From: Thalassovita sp.
Lineage (GTDB): Bacteria; Pseudomonadota; Alphaproteobacteria; Rhodobacterales; Rhodobacteraceae
Reading direction: 5' to 3'
NCBI GenBank assembly: GCA_029212905.1
Contig: JARGPB010000003.1
Location: 192,279-256,278 of the forward strand
Length of the DNA: 64,000 nt
This document shows positions 54,761 through 63,949 of this stretch, in pieces. A program made the position numbers and the translations under genes. Position 1 is the stretch's first letter. Each line of letters starts with the position of its first letter. The notes below the pieces were generated by a model. The model searched no databases. It worked only from the letters and a program-made list of their open reading frames with translations, and was not told the DNA's origin.

Positions 54761-55918
54761 TCAGGCCTTACGTGCGGCCATATTTTCGGCAAAACGCTCG
54801 AACAGATAGAAGCTGTCCTGCGGGCCGGGGCTGGCTTCGGGGTGGTGCTGGACGCCGAACACCGGACGGTCATCCATGGCGATACCGCAGTTCGAGCCGT
54901 CAAACAGCGACACATGGGTTTCGCTGATGCCTTTCGGCAGGCTTTGGGCGTCGACCGCGAACCCGTGGTTCATCGAGGTGATTTCGACCTTGCCGGTGGT
55001 CACGTCCTTGACGGGGTGGTTGGCGCCGTGGTGGCCGTGGTTCATCTTGATCGTGGTGCCCCCCAGGGCAAGCGCCAGCATCTGGTGCCCCAGACAGATC
55101 CCAAAGATCGGCAGATCTGCCTCGAGCACCGATTTGATCATTGGGACGGCGTATTTGCCGGTGGCGGCGGGGTCGCCGGGACCGTTCGACAGGAACACGC
55201 CGTCGGGATTATGGGCCAGCACGTCCTCGGCAGTGGCCGAGGCGGGCAGGACGGTCACATCACAGCCAGCCGAGGCCAGGCAGCGCAGAATGTTGCGTTT
55301 CGCCCCGAAATCAATCGCCACGACCTTGTGCTTGGGGTTTGCCTGGCGGGTATAGCCCTCGGGCCAGGCCCACCGCATTTCGTCCCAACGATAGGATTGT
55401 GCGCAGGTGACGTCCTTGGCCAGATCCATGCCCTCGAGACCGGGGAAGGCGCGGGCCTGGGCGACCAGGGACTCGATGTCGAAATTGCCTTCGGGATCAT
55501 GGGCCAGGGCGACATGCGGGGCGCCGGACTGACGGATGGCGCGGGTCAGGCGGCGGGTATCAACACCACCGATGGCGATCCGGCCGCAGCGGGTCAGCCA
55601 ATTGTTCAGATCCTCGACCGAGCGCCAGTTGCTGGGTGCGGTCGGGTCCCATTTTACCACCATTCCGGCGGCAACGGGATTGGCGGTTTCGTCGTCCTCG
55701 GGGGTGACGCCGGTGTTGCCGATATGCGGGAAGGTAAAGGTCACGATCTGTCCGGCGTAGGACGGGTCGGTCATGATTTCCTGATACCCGGTCATGGCCG
55801 TGTTGAAACACAGTTCAGCCTGTGCGACGCCGGTTGCGCCAAAACCGGTCCCGTAAAAGACGGACCCATCGGCAAGGACGAGGCAGGCGGTCGGGCGGGA
55901 AGAGGGCGTCTGGGCCAT
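54761..55918 (-). CDS. carA: Carbamoyl-phosphate synthase small subunit
   Basis: This 385-residue glutaminase subunit feeds ammonia to CarB for arginine and pyrimidine synthesis. It has ACLVLADGSVFYGTGFGA, GVDTRRLTRAIRQSG and the class I amidotransferase triad: Cys in FGICLGHQMLALA and His plus Glu in VQHHPEASPGPQDS. The start MAQTPSSRP follows CGGAGA; the open frame upstream is not coding. It is divergent from yqeY. carB is not in the window. Confidence 0.96.
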   Translation of the reverse strand: MAQTPSSRPTACLVLADGSVFYGTGFGATGVAQAELCFNTAMTGYQEIMTDPSYAGQIVTFTFPHIGNTGVTPEDDETANPVAAGMVVKWDPTAPSNWRSVEDLNNWLTRCGRIAIGGVDTRRLTRAIRQSGAPHVALAHDPEGNFDIESLVAQARAFPGLEGMDLAKDVTCAQSYRWDEMRWAWPEGYTRQANPKHKVVAIDFGAKRNILRCLASAGCDVTVLPASATAEDVLAHNPDGVFLSNGPGDPAATGKYAVPMIKSVLEADLPIFGICLGHQMLALALGGTTIKMNHGHHGANHPVKDVTTGKVEITSMNHGFAVDAQSLPKGISETHVSLFDGSNCGIAMDDRPVFGVQHHPEASPGPQDSFYLFERFAENMAARKA

Positions 55919-56118
55919 GTTTCGAGTCTCCGGGTGGGGGCAAATTGCTCGGGTTCTACGGGCCGTGGCTGGTGGGGTCAAGGGGGCGGAGCCTGCGAAT
56001 TGAGCGCTTTCGCGGACCTTGAAAACAAGGCGGATGACGTGACGTATGCGCAACTTGATACGTCGCAGGCGATTGGGTAGGGTCCCCATTCGATACACAC
56101 CCTAGGGGATGGGACCAA

Positions 56119-56580
56119 ATGGAATTGCGAGACCAGATCACCACGGCCTTGAAACAGGCCATGAAAGAGAAGGCAGCCGCACGCCTGTCTACTCTGCGCC
56201 TGATCAGCGCCGCCATCAAGGACCGCGATATTGCCGCCCGCGGCGAGGGCAAGGACGAAGGGGTCGCAGACTCGGACGTTCTGGCGATTCTTGGCAAAAT
56301 GGTCAAACAGCGCCAAGAAAGCGCACGGACCTACGAAGAGGCTGGACGGCTGGATCTGGCCGAGCGGGAACTGTCCGAGATCACTGTGATCGAAGGATTT
56401 TTGCCGCGCCAGCTGAACGAGACCGAGGTGTCTGATGCCGTGGATGCGGCGATCGCGGCAATCGGCGCCAGCTCGATCCGCGACATGGGCAAGGTGATGG
56501 GCGAGCTGAAAGGCAAGTTCACCGGCCAGATGGATTTCGGCGCCGTCGGCCCGATGGTCAAGGACAAGCTGTCGGCCTGA
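56119..56580 (+). CDS. yqeY: YqeY/GatB-like tRNA amidotransferase-related protein
   Basis: This 153-residue protein matches YqeY. It has a helical N-terminal domain (LRDQITTALKQAMKEKAAAR, STLRLISAAIKDRDI) and a C-terminal domain like the GatB tail (IRDMGKVMGELKGKF). Its role in tRNA-dependent amidation is uncertain. The gene is divergent from carA across a 200-base gap. A terminator follows the stop, before the convergent DUF2244 gene. Confidence 0.9.
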   Translation: MELRDQITTALKQAMKEKAAARLSTLRLISAAIKDRDIAARGEGKDEGVADSDVLAILGKMVKQRQESARTYEEAGRLDLAERELSEITVIEGFLPRQLNETEVSDAVDAAIAAIGASSIRDMGKVMGELKGKFTGQMDFGAVGPMVKDKLSA

Positions 56581-56603
56581 TCACGGGCGCGACGCGATCT
56601 GAG

Positions 56604-56630
56604 AAGGGGCCTTTGCGGGCCCCTTTTTTA
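56604..56630 (+). terminator. Terminator after yqeY
   Basis: AAGGGGCC (56604-56611) and GGCCCCTT (56618-56625) form a stem with a short loop, followed by TTTTTT. Confidence 0.8.
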
Positions 56631-56634
56631 TGTG

Positions 56635-57135
56635 TCAGGCCTGAGCGTTTTTCAAGAAATCGGACAAATCGGCATAGAGGGCTTTGCGTTCATCCTCGGA
56701 CAGGAAGCTTCCGATTTCGACGGTCCGCCCGTTGCCCGCAAGCGTGACATAGAAGGGCACGGGGCCGCTCGTCAGGTGCATTTCGGTGCGGGTCCAGTAG
56801 ATATTGCAGATCCAGGTTTTCGCGTCGCCCCTGACGGGGACGTGCCGCAGCTCGAGCGTGTCATCCGCCCGCAGGGTCAGGGTTTCGAGGATTTCGCCGT
56901 CTTTGTAAGACCGCTCTAGCCCCCACCACAGTGCGCCCACCATCAAGAGAATAAAGGGCAGCAATCCCCACAGGAACACCGTTCCGATAAGCCCGTACAG
57001 CGGCACGGTCCCAAAGGTGAACGCCAGCAGGATCATTGCGGCAAAGCCTTTGCGCGGCAGCGACCGATGTGGCCAGAGCCGCAGTTGGGGCTGGGGGCCG
57101 TCCGGGGCTTGGTGCTGGATCCATTCGTAAGGCAT
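56635..57135 (-). CDS. DUF2244 membrane protein, next to ctaD
   Basis: This 166-residue protein has two hydrophobic helices (KGFAAMILLAFTFGTVPLYG and VFLWGLLPFILLMVGALWWG) and a C-terminal beta-rich domain (VRGDAKTWICNIYWT, VTLAGNGRTVEIGSFL), typical of DUF2244. It lies just downstream of ctaD on the same strand. The family is often linked to cytochrome oxidase genes, so a role in oxidase assembly is plausible but not shown. MPYEWIQHQ is the likely start. Confidence 0.82.
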   Translation of the reverse strand: MPYEWIQHQAPDGPQPQLRLWPHRSLPRKGFAAMILLAFTFGTVPLYGLIGTVFLWGLLPFILLMVGALWWGLERSYKDGEILETLTLRADDTLELRHVPVRGDAKTWICNIYWTRTEMHLTSGPVPFYVTLAGNGRTVEIGSFLSEDERKALYADLSDFLKNAQA

Positions 57136-57180
57136 GAGAGGGCCGTCCGTTTTGCATGAAACCGAAGGTGTGGATGGCAA

Positions 57181-57207
57181 ACGGGCCCCGGAATATCCGG
57201 GGCCCGT
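57181..57207. terminator. Hairpin between ctaD and the DUF2244 gene
   Basis: ACGGGCCCCGGA (57181-57192) and TCCGGGGCCCGT (57196-57207) are perfect complements around ATA. No long T run follows, so it may stabilise the ctaD message or act as a partial terminator rather than a full stop. Confidence 0.6.
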
Positions 57208-57233
57208 CTTGTATTCAGATCAGACCGAAGTCC

Positions 57234-58907
57234 TTAGTGGGCGTGGCCCTTGTCCCAGTCTTCGCGCTTGGGGAGCGTTTCAAACGTATGCTCCGGCGGC
57301 GGCGAGGGCAGGGTCCATTCCAGCGTATCCGCGTATTCGTTCCACGGGTTGGCACGGGTCTCTTTCTTGCCCTTCAGCAGGGCGTAGATCACGATACCAA
57401 AGAACAGCAGGAACGAAGCGAACGAGATCATGGCGCCAATCGACGAGATCTTGTTCCAGTAGGCGAAGGCCTCGGGGTAGTCGATGTAACGACGCGGCAT
57501 GCCCTGACGACCCAAGAAGTGCTGTGGGAAGAAGGTCAGGTTGACGCCGATGAAGAACAGCCAGAAGTGGATCTTGCCGAAGAATTCCGAGTACTGACGG
57601 CCGGTCATCTTACTGAAGTAGAAGTATATCCCAGCGAAGATGGTAAAGGCCGCCCCCATCGACATGGTGTAGTGGAAGTGCGCAACGACATAGTAGGTGT
57701 CGTGATAGGCACGGTCCACACCTGCCTGGCTTAGAACGATACCGGTCACACCACCGATGGTGAACAGGATCAAGAAGCCAAAGGCAAACAGCATCGGGGT
57801 TTTGAACTCGATCGAGCCGCCCCACAGGGTTGCGATCCACGAGAAGATCTTAACCCCTGTCGGAACCGCGATGACCATCGTTGCCAGCATGAAGTAGGAC
57901 TGCTGGGTCAGCGACATGCCAACGGTGTACATGTGGTGCGCCCACACGACAAAGCCCAAGGCACCAATCGCGATCAGGGCCCAGACCATCGGCAGGTAGC
58001 CAAAGATCGGCTTGCGCGCGAAGGTGGCGAACACGTGGCTGACCAGGCCGAAACCGGGTAGAACAACGATGTACACTTCGGGGTGACCAAAGAACCACAG
58101 GATGTGCTGGTACAGGATCGGGTCGCCGCCACCAGAGGGATCAAAGAAGGTGGTGCCAAAGTTGCGGTCGGTCAGCAGCATGGTAATCGCGCCGGCCAGA
58201 ACAGGCAGCGACAGCAGGATCAGCCACGAGGTGACAAAGATCGACCAGGCAAACAGCGGAACCTTGAACAGGGTCATGCCGGGGGCACGCATGTTCAGGA
58301 AGGTGGTGATCATGTTGATCGCGCCCAGGATCGAGCTGGCGCCCGAAACGTGCACCGCAAAGATCGCCAGATCCATCGACATGCCGCCTTCGTTCACGGA
58401 CAGCGGCGGGTACAGAACCCAGCCCACGCCGGAACCCAGCTGGCCATTCCCACCGGGGCTAAGCAGCGAAGCCACACCCAGCGCGGTACCGGCAAAATAC
58501 AGCCAGAACGACAGGTTGTTCATGCGCGGGAACGCCATATCCGGCGCGCCGATTTGCAGCGGCATGAAATAGTTGCCGAAACCGCCGAACAGGGCGGGAA
58601 TCACAACGAAGAACATCATCAGGACGCCGTGATAGGTGATCATCACGTTCCAGAGGTGCCCGTTCGGGGTACATTCGCCAGCGGCAGCGGCGGTGAAACG
58701 CGCGCCTTCCAGGCACATGTACTGCACGCCGGGCTCCATGAGCTCGAGGCGCATGTAAATGGTGAAACAAACGGAGATCAGGCCGACAAGCGCCGACGTG
58801 ATCAGATAAAGGATACCGATATCCTTGTGGTTGGTAGACATGAACCAGCGGGTGAAGAAGCTGCGCTGGTCTTCGTGTCCGTGGCCATGGATGGCTGCGT
58901 CTGCCAT
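57234..58907 (-). CDS. ctaD: Cytochrome c oxidase subunit I (aa3 type)
   Basis: This 557-residue subunit holds haem a, haem a3 and CuB. It starts with a helix and has the ligand sequences [29 protein letters not shown] (His-Tyr pair), [12 protein letters not shown] and [15 protein letters not shown]. Length matches A-type aa3 oxidases. AGGAGG precedes the ATG. The gene stands without coxB or coxC here. An FNR-type site lies 106 bases upstream, so oxygen-linked control is likely. Confidence 0.97.
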   Translation of the reverse strand: MADAAIHGHGHEDQRSFFTRWFMSTNHKDIGILYLITSALVGLISVCFTIYMRLELMEPGVQYMCLEGARFTAAAAGECTPNGHLWNVMITYHGVLMMFFVVIPALFGGFGNYFMPLQIGAPDMAFPRMNNLSFWLYFAGTALGVASLLSPGGNGQLGSGVGWVLYPPLSVNEGGMSMDLAIFAVHVSGASSILGAINMITTFLNMRAPGMTLFKVPLFAWSIFVTSWLILLSLPVLAGAITMLLTDRNFGTTFFDPSGGGDPILYQHILWFFGHPEVYIVVLPGFGLVSHVFATFARKPIFGYLPMVWALIAIGALGFVVWAHHMYTVGMSLTQQSYFMLATMVIAVPTGVKIFSWIATLWGGSIEFKTPMLFAFGFLILFTIGGVTGIVLSQAGVDRAYHDTYYVVAHFHYTMSMGAAFTIFAGIYFYFSKMTGRQYSEFFGKIHFWLFFIGVNLTFFPQHFLGRQGMPRRYIDYPEAFAYWNKISSIGAMISFASFLLFFGIVIYALLKGKKETRANPWNEYADTLEWTLPSPPPEHTFETLPKREDWDKGHAH

Positions 58908-59010
58908 GCTCTGCCTCCTGTTGGTGTGTGTAAAGGCGCAGAGATTGGTTCTCTACGCCTGCGGTCCAATTCTGGTTTTAGAATGTCGATGCGGTGGCGG
59001 CAATTGCTGA

Positions 59011-59028
59011 ATTTGATCTAGGTCAAAT
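59011..59028. promoter_or_regulatory. FNR-type binding site upstream of ctaD
   Basis: TTGAT-CTAG-GTCAA (59013-59026) matches TTGAY-N4-RTCAA exactly and extends to a palindromic ATTTGA...TCAAAT. It lies about 106 bases before the ctaD start, in the 300-base gap between ctaD and the cytochrome c gene. FnrL in related bacteria represses or activates respiratory genes. The rest of the gap holds a cytochrome c terminator and no gene. Confidence 0.7.
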
Positions 59029-59153
59029 TATATTGTCGCACCTTCTTGAATTTCGGGGGGATCAGCGGGTTCAAAGCTGCCCCGAGGGCAAGGTCACGCA
59101 CATATGACCCATTCGGGCGCGAATCGATTGAAATGATACATCTTTGAGACACG

Positions 59154-59184
59154 AAAAACGGCGCGCAGTGAAACCGCGCGCCGT
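59154..59184 (-). terminator. Terminator after the cytochrome c gene
   Basis: ACGGCGCGC (59158-59166) and GCGCGCCGT (59176-59184) form a stem. On the minus strand five T follow (59154-59158). This is a typical rho-independent terminator for the cytochrome gene. Confidence 0.75.
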
Positions 59185-59207
59185 CTCGTCAGCCCGAAGG
59201 CGGTCGA

Positions 59208-59657
59208 TTATTCAGTAGCGGCTTCTTCTGCCACTGCTGCTTCGGGGGCCGGTGCGACCGACGCCAGATAGGCCGCAACATCGTCGCCGCCTTTTTTCAG
59301 CTTGTAGGACATCTTCGACTTGGCTTTGCCGTCGCCGGTGACTTCTTTCAGGTATGCTTTGGGGTCAGCAGCATAGGCTGCAAGCGAGGCTTCGTCCCAG
59401 ACCAGACCACCTTCGCCGGCTTCTACCAGCGACTTGCCGTATTTGAACCCTTCAACCGAGCCAGCCGCGCGGCCGATCACGCCATACAGGTTCGGGCCGG
59501 TTTTGCCGCCTTTGACAATGGTTTCACCTTCGGGCGAAACAACCATGTGGCAGGATTTGCATTTCTTGAAGGTTTTTTCGCCTTTTTCAGCGTCACCAGC
59601 AACGGCGGGTGCAGCAAGCGCCAGCAGTGCGGCGGAAGCGATCAGAAGGTTTTTCAT
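59208..59657 (-). CDS. Cytochrome c2-type electron carrier
   Basis: This 149-residue protein has a signal peptide (MKNLLIASAALLALAAPAVA), one haem-binding motif KCKSCH, and a distal Met candidate in KSKMSYKLK. The Ala/Glu-rich tail (APEAAVAEEAATE) is common in roseobacter cytochromes. It should carry electrons from the bc1 complex to the aa3 oxidase encoded next to it. GAGG precedes the start. A much longer open frame on this strand overlaps argC and is not coding. Confidence 0.9.
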   Translation of the reverse strand: MKNLLIASAALLALAAPAVAGDAEKGEKTFKKCKSCHMVVSPEGETIVKGGKTGPNLYGVIGRAAGSVEGFKYGKSLVEAGEGGLVWDEASLAAYAADPKAYLKEVTGDGKAKSKMSYKLKKGGDDVAAYLASVAPAPEAAVAEEAATE

Positions 59658-59876
59658 AGGGCGTGCCTCTCTTTTGTAAATTCGGGTAGCGCGTTGCAAG
59701 TTAGATACTGCACCAGAAGGCGCTGGCAACAGTGGTTTCCTTGGCAGAATTGTCGCAGTTGGTAAAAACGCGACTGTTTCGATGTTTTTTCGGCGATTTG
59801 GTGCCGAAGGGGCTTCTGCTTTTTTGTTCGCCGATGTAGGCGAATACGAGATTATCAGACCGATCAGGAGGGCGCT

Positions 59877-60785
59877 ATGACGACCAAGGTATTCATTGAC
59901 GGAGAAGCCGGAACCACCGGATTGCAGATCCGTGACCGCCTGATTTCGCGTTCCGACATTACGCTGGTGCAGATTGATCCCGCCCTGCGCAAGGACGATG
60001 CCGCCCGCAAAGAGGCCTTTGCCGCGGCCGATGTGGCGATCTTGTGCCTGCCGGATGACGCCGCACGGGCGGCGGTGGCCTTGTCTGCGGATCTGGGCGT
60101 GCGGATTATCGACGCCAGCACCGCGCACCGTGTAAACCCCGATTGGGCCTTTGGCCTGCCCGAGCTGTCCCCGGCCCAGGCGGAACGGATCAAATCCGCG
60201 CGTTATGTGGCAAATCCTGGGTGCTATTCGACGGGCGCGATTGCATTGCTGGCGCCGTTGGTGGCCAAGGGGCTGGTGCCTGCGGATGCTTCGATCACCA
60301 TTAACGCTGTCAGCGGCTATACTGGTGGCGGCAAGGCCTTGATTGCCGAATATGACGCGGGCACTGCGCCTGCGCATTTTGTTTATGCGACGGGGCAAAA
60401 GCACAAACACCTGCCCGAGATCGTGGAATATGTCGGTCTGTCCGGGCTGCCGATCTTTGTGCCGTCCGTAGGGAACTTTGCGCAGGGTATGGCGGTGCAG
60501 ATCCCGCTGCATCTGGACAGCCTGGGCACGGGCGCCACGCTGGAATCCCTGCATGCGGCGCTGACTGCGCATTACGCCGGTGGCGGCAATATCCGTGTCT
60601 GCCCGATCGAGGATCAGGACAGCCGCATTGATCCGACGGCGTTGAATGATACGAATCTGCTGGAGATCCATGTGCGTGGCGATGCCGAAACCGGGCGCGC
60701 CGTGCTGATTGCGGTTCTGGATAACCTGGGCAAGGGCGCCTCGGGGGCTGCGGTGCAGAACCTTGATCTGATGATCAGCGCCTAA
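59877..60785 (+). CDS. argC: N-acetyl-gamma-glutamyl-phosphate reductase (type 2)
   Basis: This 302-residue enzyme catalyses the third step of arginine synthesis. It starts MTTKVFIDGEAGTTGLQI, a variant GxxGxxG NADPH-binding motif, and has the catalytic Cys in NPGCYSTGAI and the His region KHKHLPEI. Length fits the short type 2 form of alphaproteobacteria. It is divergent from the cytochrome c gene and convergent with lipB. Confidence 0.95.
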   Translation: MTTKVFIDGEAGTTGLQIRDRLISRSDITLVQIDPALRKDDAARKEAFAAADVAILCLPDDAARAAVALSADLGVRIIDASTAHRVNPDWAFGLPELSPAQAERIKSARYVANPGCYSTGAIALLAPLVAKGLVPADASITINAVSGYTGGGKALIAEYDAGTAPAHFVYATGQKHKHLPEIVEYVGLSGLPIFVPSVGNFAQGMAVQIPLHLDSLGTGATLESLHAALTAHYAGGGNIRVCPIEDQDSRIDPTALNDTNLLEIHVRGDAETGRAVLIAVLDNLGKGASGAAVQNLDLMISA

Positions 60786-60823
60786 GTCGGGTCACAGCCA
60801 GCCAGCCAGACCGAGGGAGGGGG

Positions 60824-61477
60824 CTAGTCCCCCTCGAACACCTGCGCGAAGGTGGTGCGCAGGGCCACGTCCAGGTCGCCCATTTCGACGGGTAGTCCCA
60901 GATCAACCAGGCTGGTGACACCATGTTCGGTGATGCCGCAGGGGACGATTCCGCCGAAATGATCCAGATCGGGTTCGACGTTGATGGAAATCCCGTGAAA
61001 GCTGACCCATTTGCGTAGGCGAATGCCGATTGCTGCGATCTTGTCTTCTTGGGGCTGACCGTTAATGCCCAGAGGCTTGTCATTGCGCACGACCCAGACG
61101 CCGACACGGCCGTCGCGGATTTCGCCTTTGATGTTGAATTGGTCCAGGGTCGAGATCACCCATTCTTCGAGCTGCTGAACAAACCGGCGCACGTCATGGC
61201 CACGTTTGCCCACATCCAGCATCACGTAAACAACCCGCTGTCCCGGCCCGTGATAGGTATACTGCCCACCGCGTTTGGACGGGTAGACGGGAAAACGGTC
61301 CGGGTCCGTCAGATCCTGCGGCTTGGCCGAGGTTCCGGCCGTGTAAAGCGGGGGATGTTCGACCAGCCAAATACATTCATCAGCCTCGCCTGCAGCAATG
61401 GCTGCGGCGCGTGTTTCCATGAAGCTGACAGCGTCGTCATAATCTGTCAGCCCTTCTGTCGTAACCCATTCCGTCAT
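60824..61477 (-). CDS. lipB: Octanoyl-(acyl carrier protein) transferase
   Basis: This 217-residue enzyme transfers octanoate from ACP to lipoate-dependent enzymes, the first step of lipoic acid synthesis. The conserved motif is [19 protein letters not shown]. The catalytic Cys is in IVPCGI and the Lys in IGIRLRKW. Length is normal. lipA is not in the window. Confidence 0.94.
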   Translation of the reverse strand: MTEWVTTEGLTDYDDAVSFMETRAAAIAAGEADECIWLVEHPPLYTAGTSAKPQDLTDPDRFPVYPSKRGGQYTYHGPGQRVVYVMLDVGKRGHDVRRFVQQLEEWVISTLDQFNIKGEIRDGRVGVWVVRNDKPLGINGQPQEDKIAAIGIRLRKWVSFHGISINVEPDLDHFGGIVPCGITEHGVTSLVDLGLPVEMGDLDVALRTTFAQVFEGD

Positions 61478-61595
61478 CGGATTTCCTGATCTGAACCGCG
61501 TCTTCAGGTGGAAAATGCGGGATTTTTCGGTCGCCCTAGGAGAAAACGTGGGCTAACCTGATTCCATTCTTTCATAGTTATAGGGAGCGGGTGGG

Positions 61596-62906
61596 ATGTT
61601 TTCCAAGACGCTTAAAATTTCGGTGGCTGCGGCGTTGATTGCGTCGTCGGCCTCGACCCCGGCATTTGCAGACCGTTTGGGGGCCGCAATCGTTGGGGGT
61701 ATCATCGGGGGCGCGCTGGTCCACGAAGCCAACAAGAACAAGAAAAAGAAATACCGATCTTCCGCCAATACCGTCGCGCGCCAGCAGAACCGCGAAACGC
61801 AGACGTCGCTGAACTATTTCGGGTTCCCGGCTGGAACACCGGATGGGGTCATGGGACGCCGTTCGCGCACCGCTGTGTCGAATTACCAGGCCTATATGGG
61901 CTATCCGGCGACCGGTCAGCTGACCCAGTACGAGCGTGATTTCCTGGTGGCCTCTTATGCGCGCGCACAGATTGGTGGCCCGCAGGTGATCAACGCCATG
62001 CAAAGCCCGCAGGGCGTGCGGGGGCTTCTGGTGACCTGGCGCAACGAGGCTGCCGGCGTTCAGCAGCAACAGCCTGCGCCAGCGCCCTACGGCGGAACCA
62101 TGGCCGCAGCGCCCGTACAGCAACAGCCGATGCAGCAGCAACCCATGCAGCAACAGCCTGTTCAGCAGCCCACCATGGCGGCCACGCAGCCGCTGGGAGG
62201 CATTCAGCCATTTACGATGACGGCGGACGCCCCACAGCAGGCCTCTTTGGCCAGCCATTGCAGCAAGGTCAGCCTGCTGACGAATTCGAACGGCGGCTTC
62301 ATGACCGTGTCCAACATGACGGACCCCAACCTCGCGCTCAGCGAGCAGTTCTGCCTGACCCGCACCTATGCGATCAGCGCGGGCGAGACCATGGTCTCGA
62401 AGGTTCAGGGCGCCAGCCAGGCTCAGATCGACGCGCAGTGCGATGCGTTTGGTCCCGCCTTGCAGCCCTATGTTGCCAGCCTGAGCAGCTCTGATGCTTT
62501 GGCGGTAAAGGCTGAGGTGCAGAAATTTGTGCTGGGGTCGAACATGTCGGTTGGCCAACTGACCAGCACGGCCAAGATTTGCCTCTATTCGGGTTATCGT
62601 CGCGATAAAATGGATGTCGCGCTGGGGTCGGCCTTGCTGATGGTTGGTGTGGGGCAGGCGGCCTATGGCGAACTGGTCGGGCACCACCTGTCCCAAGGGT
62701 TCGGCACACAGGAATCCGCCCCCCGTGCACAGCAATGGTACGGCATGGCCACACAGGCGCTGGACAGCGGGGTCGAGCCGGTCTTTGCCCCCGGTCAACC
62801 CGAACGCGTAGGCGTGATCAAGGCTGCGTCAGTCGCGCTGACGGGGGGGAATCCCCTGCCACAGGCCAGCCCGGTGTCGGCCTTGCCCAGCTTCAATCTG
62901 GAATAA
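61596..62906 (+). CDS. Secreted peptidoglycan-binding protein with Gln-rich repeats
   Basis: This 436-residue protein has a signal peptide (KTLKISVAAALIASSASTPA), a glycine-zipper-like hydrophobic stretch (LGAAIVGGIIGGALV) followed by a Lys-rich patch, a PG_binding_1-like domain (about 70-115, LNYFGFPAGTPDGVMGRRSR), a Gln/Met/Pro repeat (about 150-195) and a long C-terminal domain of unknown family (SHCSKVSLL to the end). The repeat QQQPMQQQPM is coded by 15-base units near 62116-62170. It may bind the cell wall. A strong terminator follows. Confidence 0.78.
   Translation: MFSKTLKISVAAALIASSASTPAFADRLGAAIVGGIIGGALVHEANKNKKKKYRSSANTVARQQNRETQTSLNYFGFPAGTPDGVMGRRSRTAVSNYQAYMGYPATGQLTQYERDFLVASYARAQIGGPQVINAMQSPQGVRGLLVTWRNEAAGVQQQQPAPAPYGGTMAAAPVQQQPMQQQPMQQQPVQQPTMAATQPLGGIQPFTMTADAPQQASLASHCSKVSLLTNSNGGFMTVSNMTDPNLALSEQFCLTRTYAISAGETMVSKVQGASQAQIDAQCDAFGPALQPYVASLSSSDALAVKAEVQKFVLGSNMSVGQLTSTAKICLYSGYRRDKMDVALGSALLMVGVGQAAYGELVGHHLSQGFGTQESAPRAQQWYGMATQALDSGVEPVFAPGQPERVGVIKAASVALTGGNPLPQASPVSALPSFNLE
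62116..62170 (+). repeat. Tandem 15-base coding repeats (Gln-rich)
   Basis: Units of the type CAGCAGCAACCCATG repeat three times with small changes, giving the QQQPM repeat in the secreted protein. Unit length is a multiple of three, so copy-number changes keep the frame. Confidence 0.8.
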
Positions 62907-62928
62907 AAGCGTGCTCTAGATCGTTCGG

Positions 62929-62957
62929 AAAGGGCCGGTGTTTCACCGGCCCTTTTT
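62929..62957 (+). terminator. Terminator after the peptidoglycan-binding protein gene
   Basis: AAAGGGCCGGTG (62929-62940) and CACCGGCCCTTT (62944-62955) are perfect complements around TTT, followed by more T. Confidence 0.85.
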
Positions 62958-63045
62958 GATGCGCAGCTTCGGCTGGGGCTGGGAAAAATTGCACTTCACA
63001 TCCGTCTTCTGCTCGTCTATATGCCCCCCAACTACCTGATCACGT

Positions 63046-63132
63046 GCGGTCGTGGCGGAATTGGTAGACGCGCAGCGTTGAGGTCGCTGTTCCTTAACCG
63101 GAGTGGAAGTTCGAGTCTTCTCGACCGCACCA
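63046..63132 (+). tRNA. tRNA-Leu (anticodon GAG)
   Basis: The gene is 87 bases long with CCA encoded at 63130-63132. The acceptor stem pairs GCGGTCG with CGACCGC. The anticodon arm is CAGCG-TTGAGGT-CGCTG, so the anticodon is GAG (leucine codons CUC and CUU). The T arm has the usual TTCGAGT, and a long variable arm fits a leucine tRNA. Its 3' end is followed by sequence unlike the rest of the window. Confidence 0.95.
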
Positions 63133-63330
63133 AAAACTCAATAAAATCAATTGATACGCCATTTTAAGGGCCATTCTGTGGGCCACTTGGTGGATGGTGG
63201 GGTGCCTGTCAACCGACTATTAGGTCAGCCTTGATGGCCTTAATCCGTTTTGGCTGCAGTGATTCGACTGACTGGTGAAGATATTCTATAGATTTGTCAA
63301 GATAAAATATTCATGACAAATGGAGCGTAT
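63133..63330. other. Region behind tRNA-Leu with three 12-base repeats
   Basis: Three near-copies of a 12-base unit lie at 63158-63193 (GCCATTTTAAGG, GCCATTCTGTGG, GCCACTTGGTGG). The sequence around them is AT-richer than the neighbouring genes. No open frame is convincing. The place, right after a tRNA 3' end, is typical for an attachment site of an integrating element; no integrase is seen before the window ends. Confidence 0.5.
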
Positions 63331-63663
63331 ATGTTCACCGTCACGGTGCCTGATCTGCAGGCATGTCTTAATGTGGCTGCTGCGACGCCGAAGGGTTGGC
63401 TGGGAGGGTGTGCGCGTGAGCGCACTGGCCCACGATATGCATACCGCCTCGCTCTCTGCGAGTCCCAGTTCACGGCAGCGCTGGTCGAAACATTGCTCGA
63501 CCGCGATGTTTTCGAGCACCTTGAGGTCCTGCGTACGGTCCTCGCACTCCATCCCGACATCCTCGCCTATGTCCTGACCGGCAATAGCGAAGTCGAGTGG
63601 CGAGAGTTCTCGCCTGCTTTTGCTGTCGTCAACGCCCCCACCACGCTCAAGGAAGCTGCATAA
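63331..63663 (+). CDS. Unknown small protein, first of a pair
   Basis: This 110-residue protein (start MFTVTVPDLQACLN) was not recognised. GGAG at 63322-63325 favours the ATG at 63331; an ATG at 63313 gives six more residues. It has no signal peptide or membrane segment. Leucine codons are mostly CTC (7 CTC, 5 CTG, 2 CTT, 1 TTG), unlike the CTG-dominated genes before the tRNA. The next gene starts 1 base after its stop. Confidence 0.6.
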   Translation: MFTVTVPDLQACLNVAAATPKGWLGGCARERTGPRYAYRLALCESQFTAALVETLLDRDVFEHLEVLRTVLALHPDILAYVLTGNSEVEWREFSPAFAVVNAPTTLKEAA

Positions 63664-63664
63664 A

Positions 63665-63949
63665 ATGACCACTGAAAACGACCGCTTCGACAATTTTCGC
63701 GCAATTGCCGCCGCCGACCCCGACGTGCAGGCCAGATTTAACGAAGGTGCCGCCGCCCTTGCCGCTACCGCAGCGAAGTTGCTCGACATCAATGTTGACC
63801 CCGCTGACCTGATCCAGATCGACGCCCTGCGCCTCGCCGCTGTTGTCGGCGATGACGTCGACACCGACCGGGCGCTGGTAGAGTTGAATCGCTTGACCGA
63901 GGTTCGCGGCTTGATCGACGAGCGCGAGCGCGCGGAAAAGATCGTCTGA
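63665..63949 (+). CDS. Unknown small acidic protein, second of a pair
   Basis: This 94-residue acidic protein (MTTENDRFDNFRAIAAADPD) is mostly helical, with EGAAALAATAAKLLDI and ELNRLTEVRGLIDERERAEK. It was not recognised. It starts 1 base after the upstream stop, so the two form an operon. Leucine use is mixed (3 CTG, 2 CTC, 4 TTG, 1 CTT), again unlike the core genes. It may belong to a mobile element behind tRNA-Leu. Confidence 0.6.
   Translation: MTTENDRFDNFRAIAAADPDVQARFNEGAAALAATAAKLLDINVDPADLIQIDALRLAAVVGDDVDTDRALVELNRLTEVRGLIDERERAEKIV

Noticed and set aside
55919..56098. A 60-residue N-terminal extension of carA
   Set aside because: It is basic, has no similarity to CarA, and the internal ATG has a ribosome site.
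59208..60671. An open frame of 487 codons on the minus strand across the cytochrome c gene
   Set aside because: Only the first-named cytochrome c part (from 59657) has family sequence, and the rest lies opposite argC, whose protein is clearly real.
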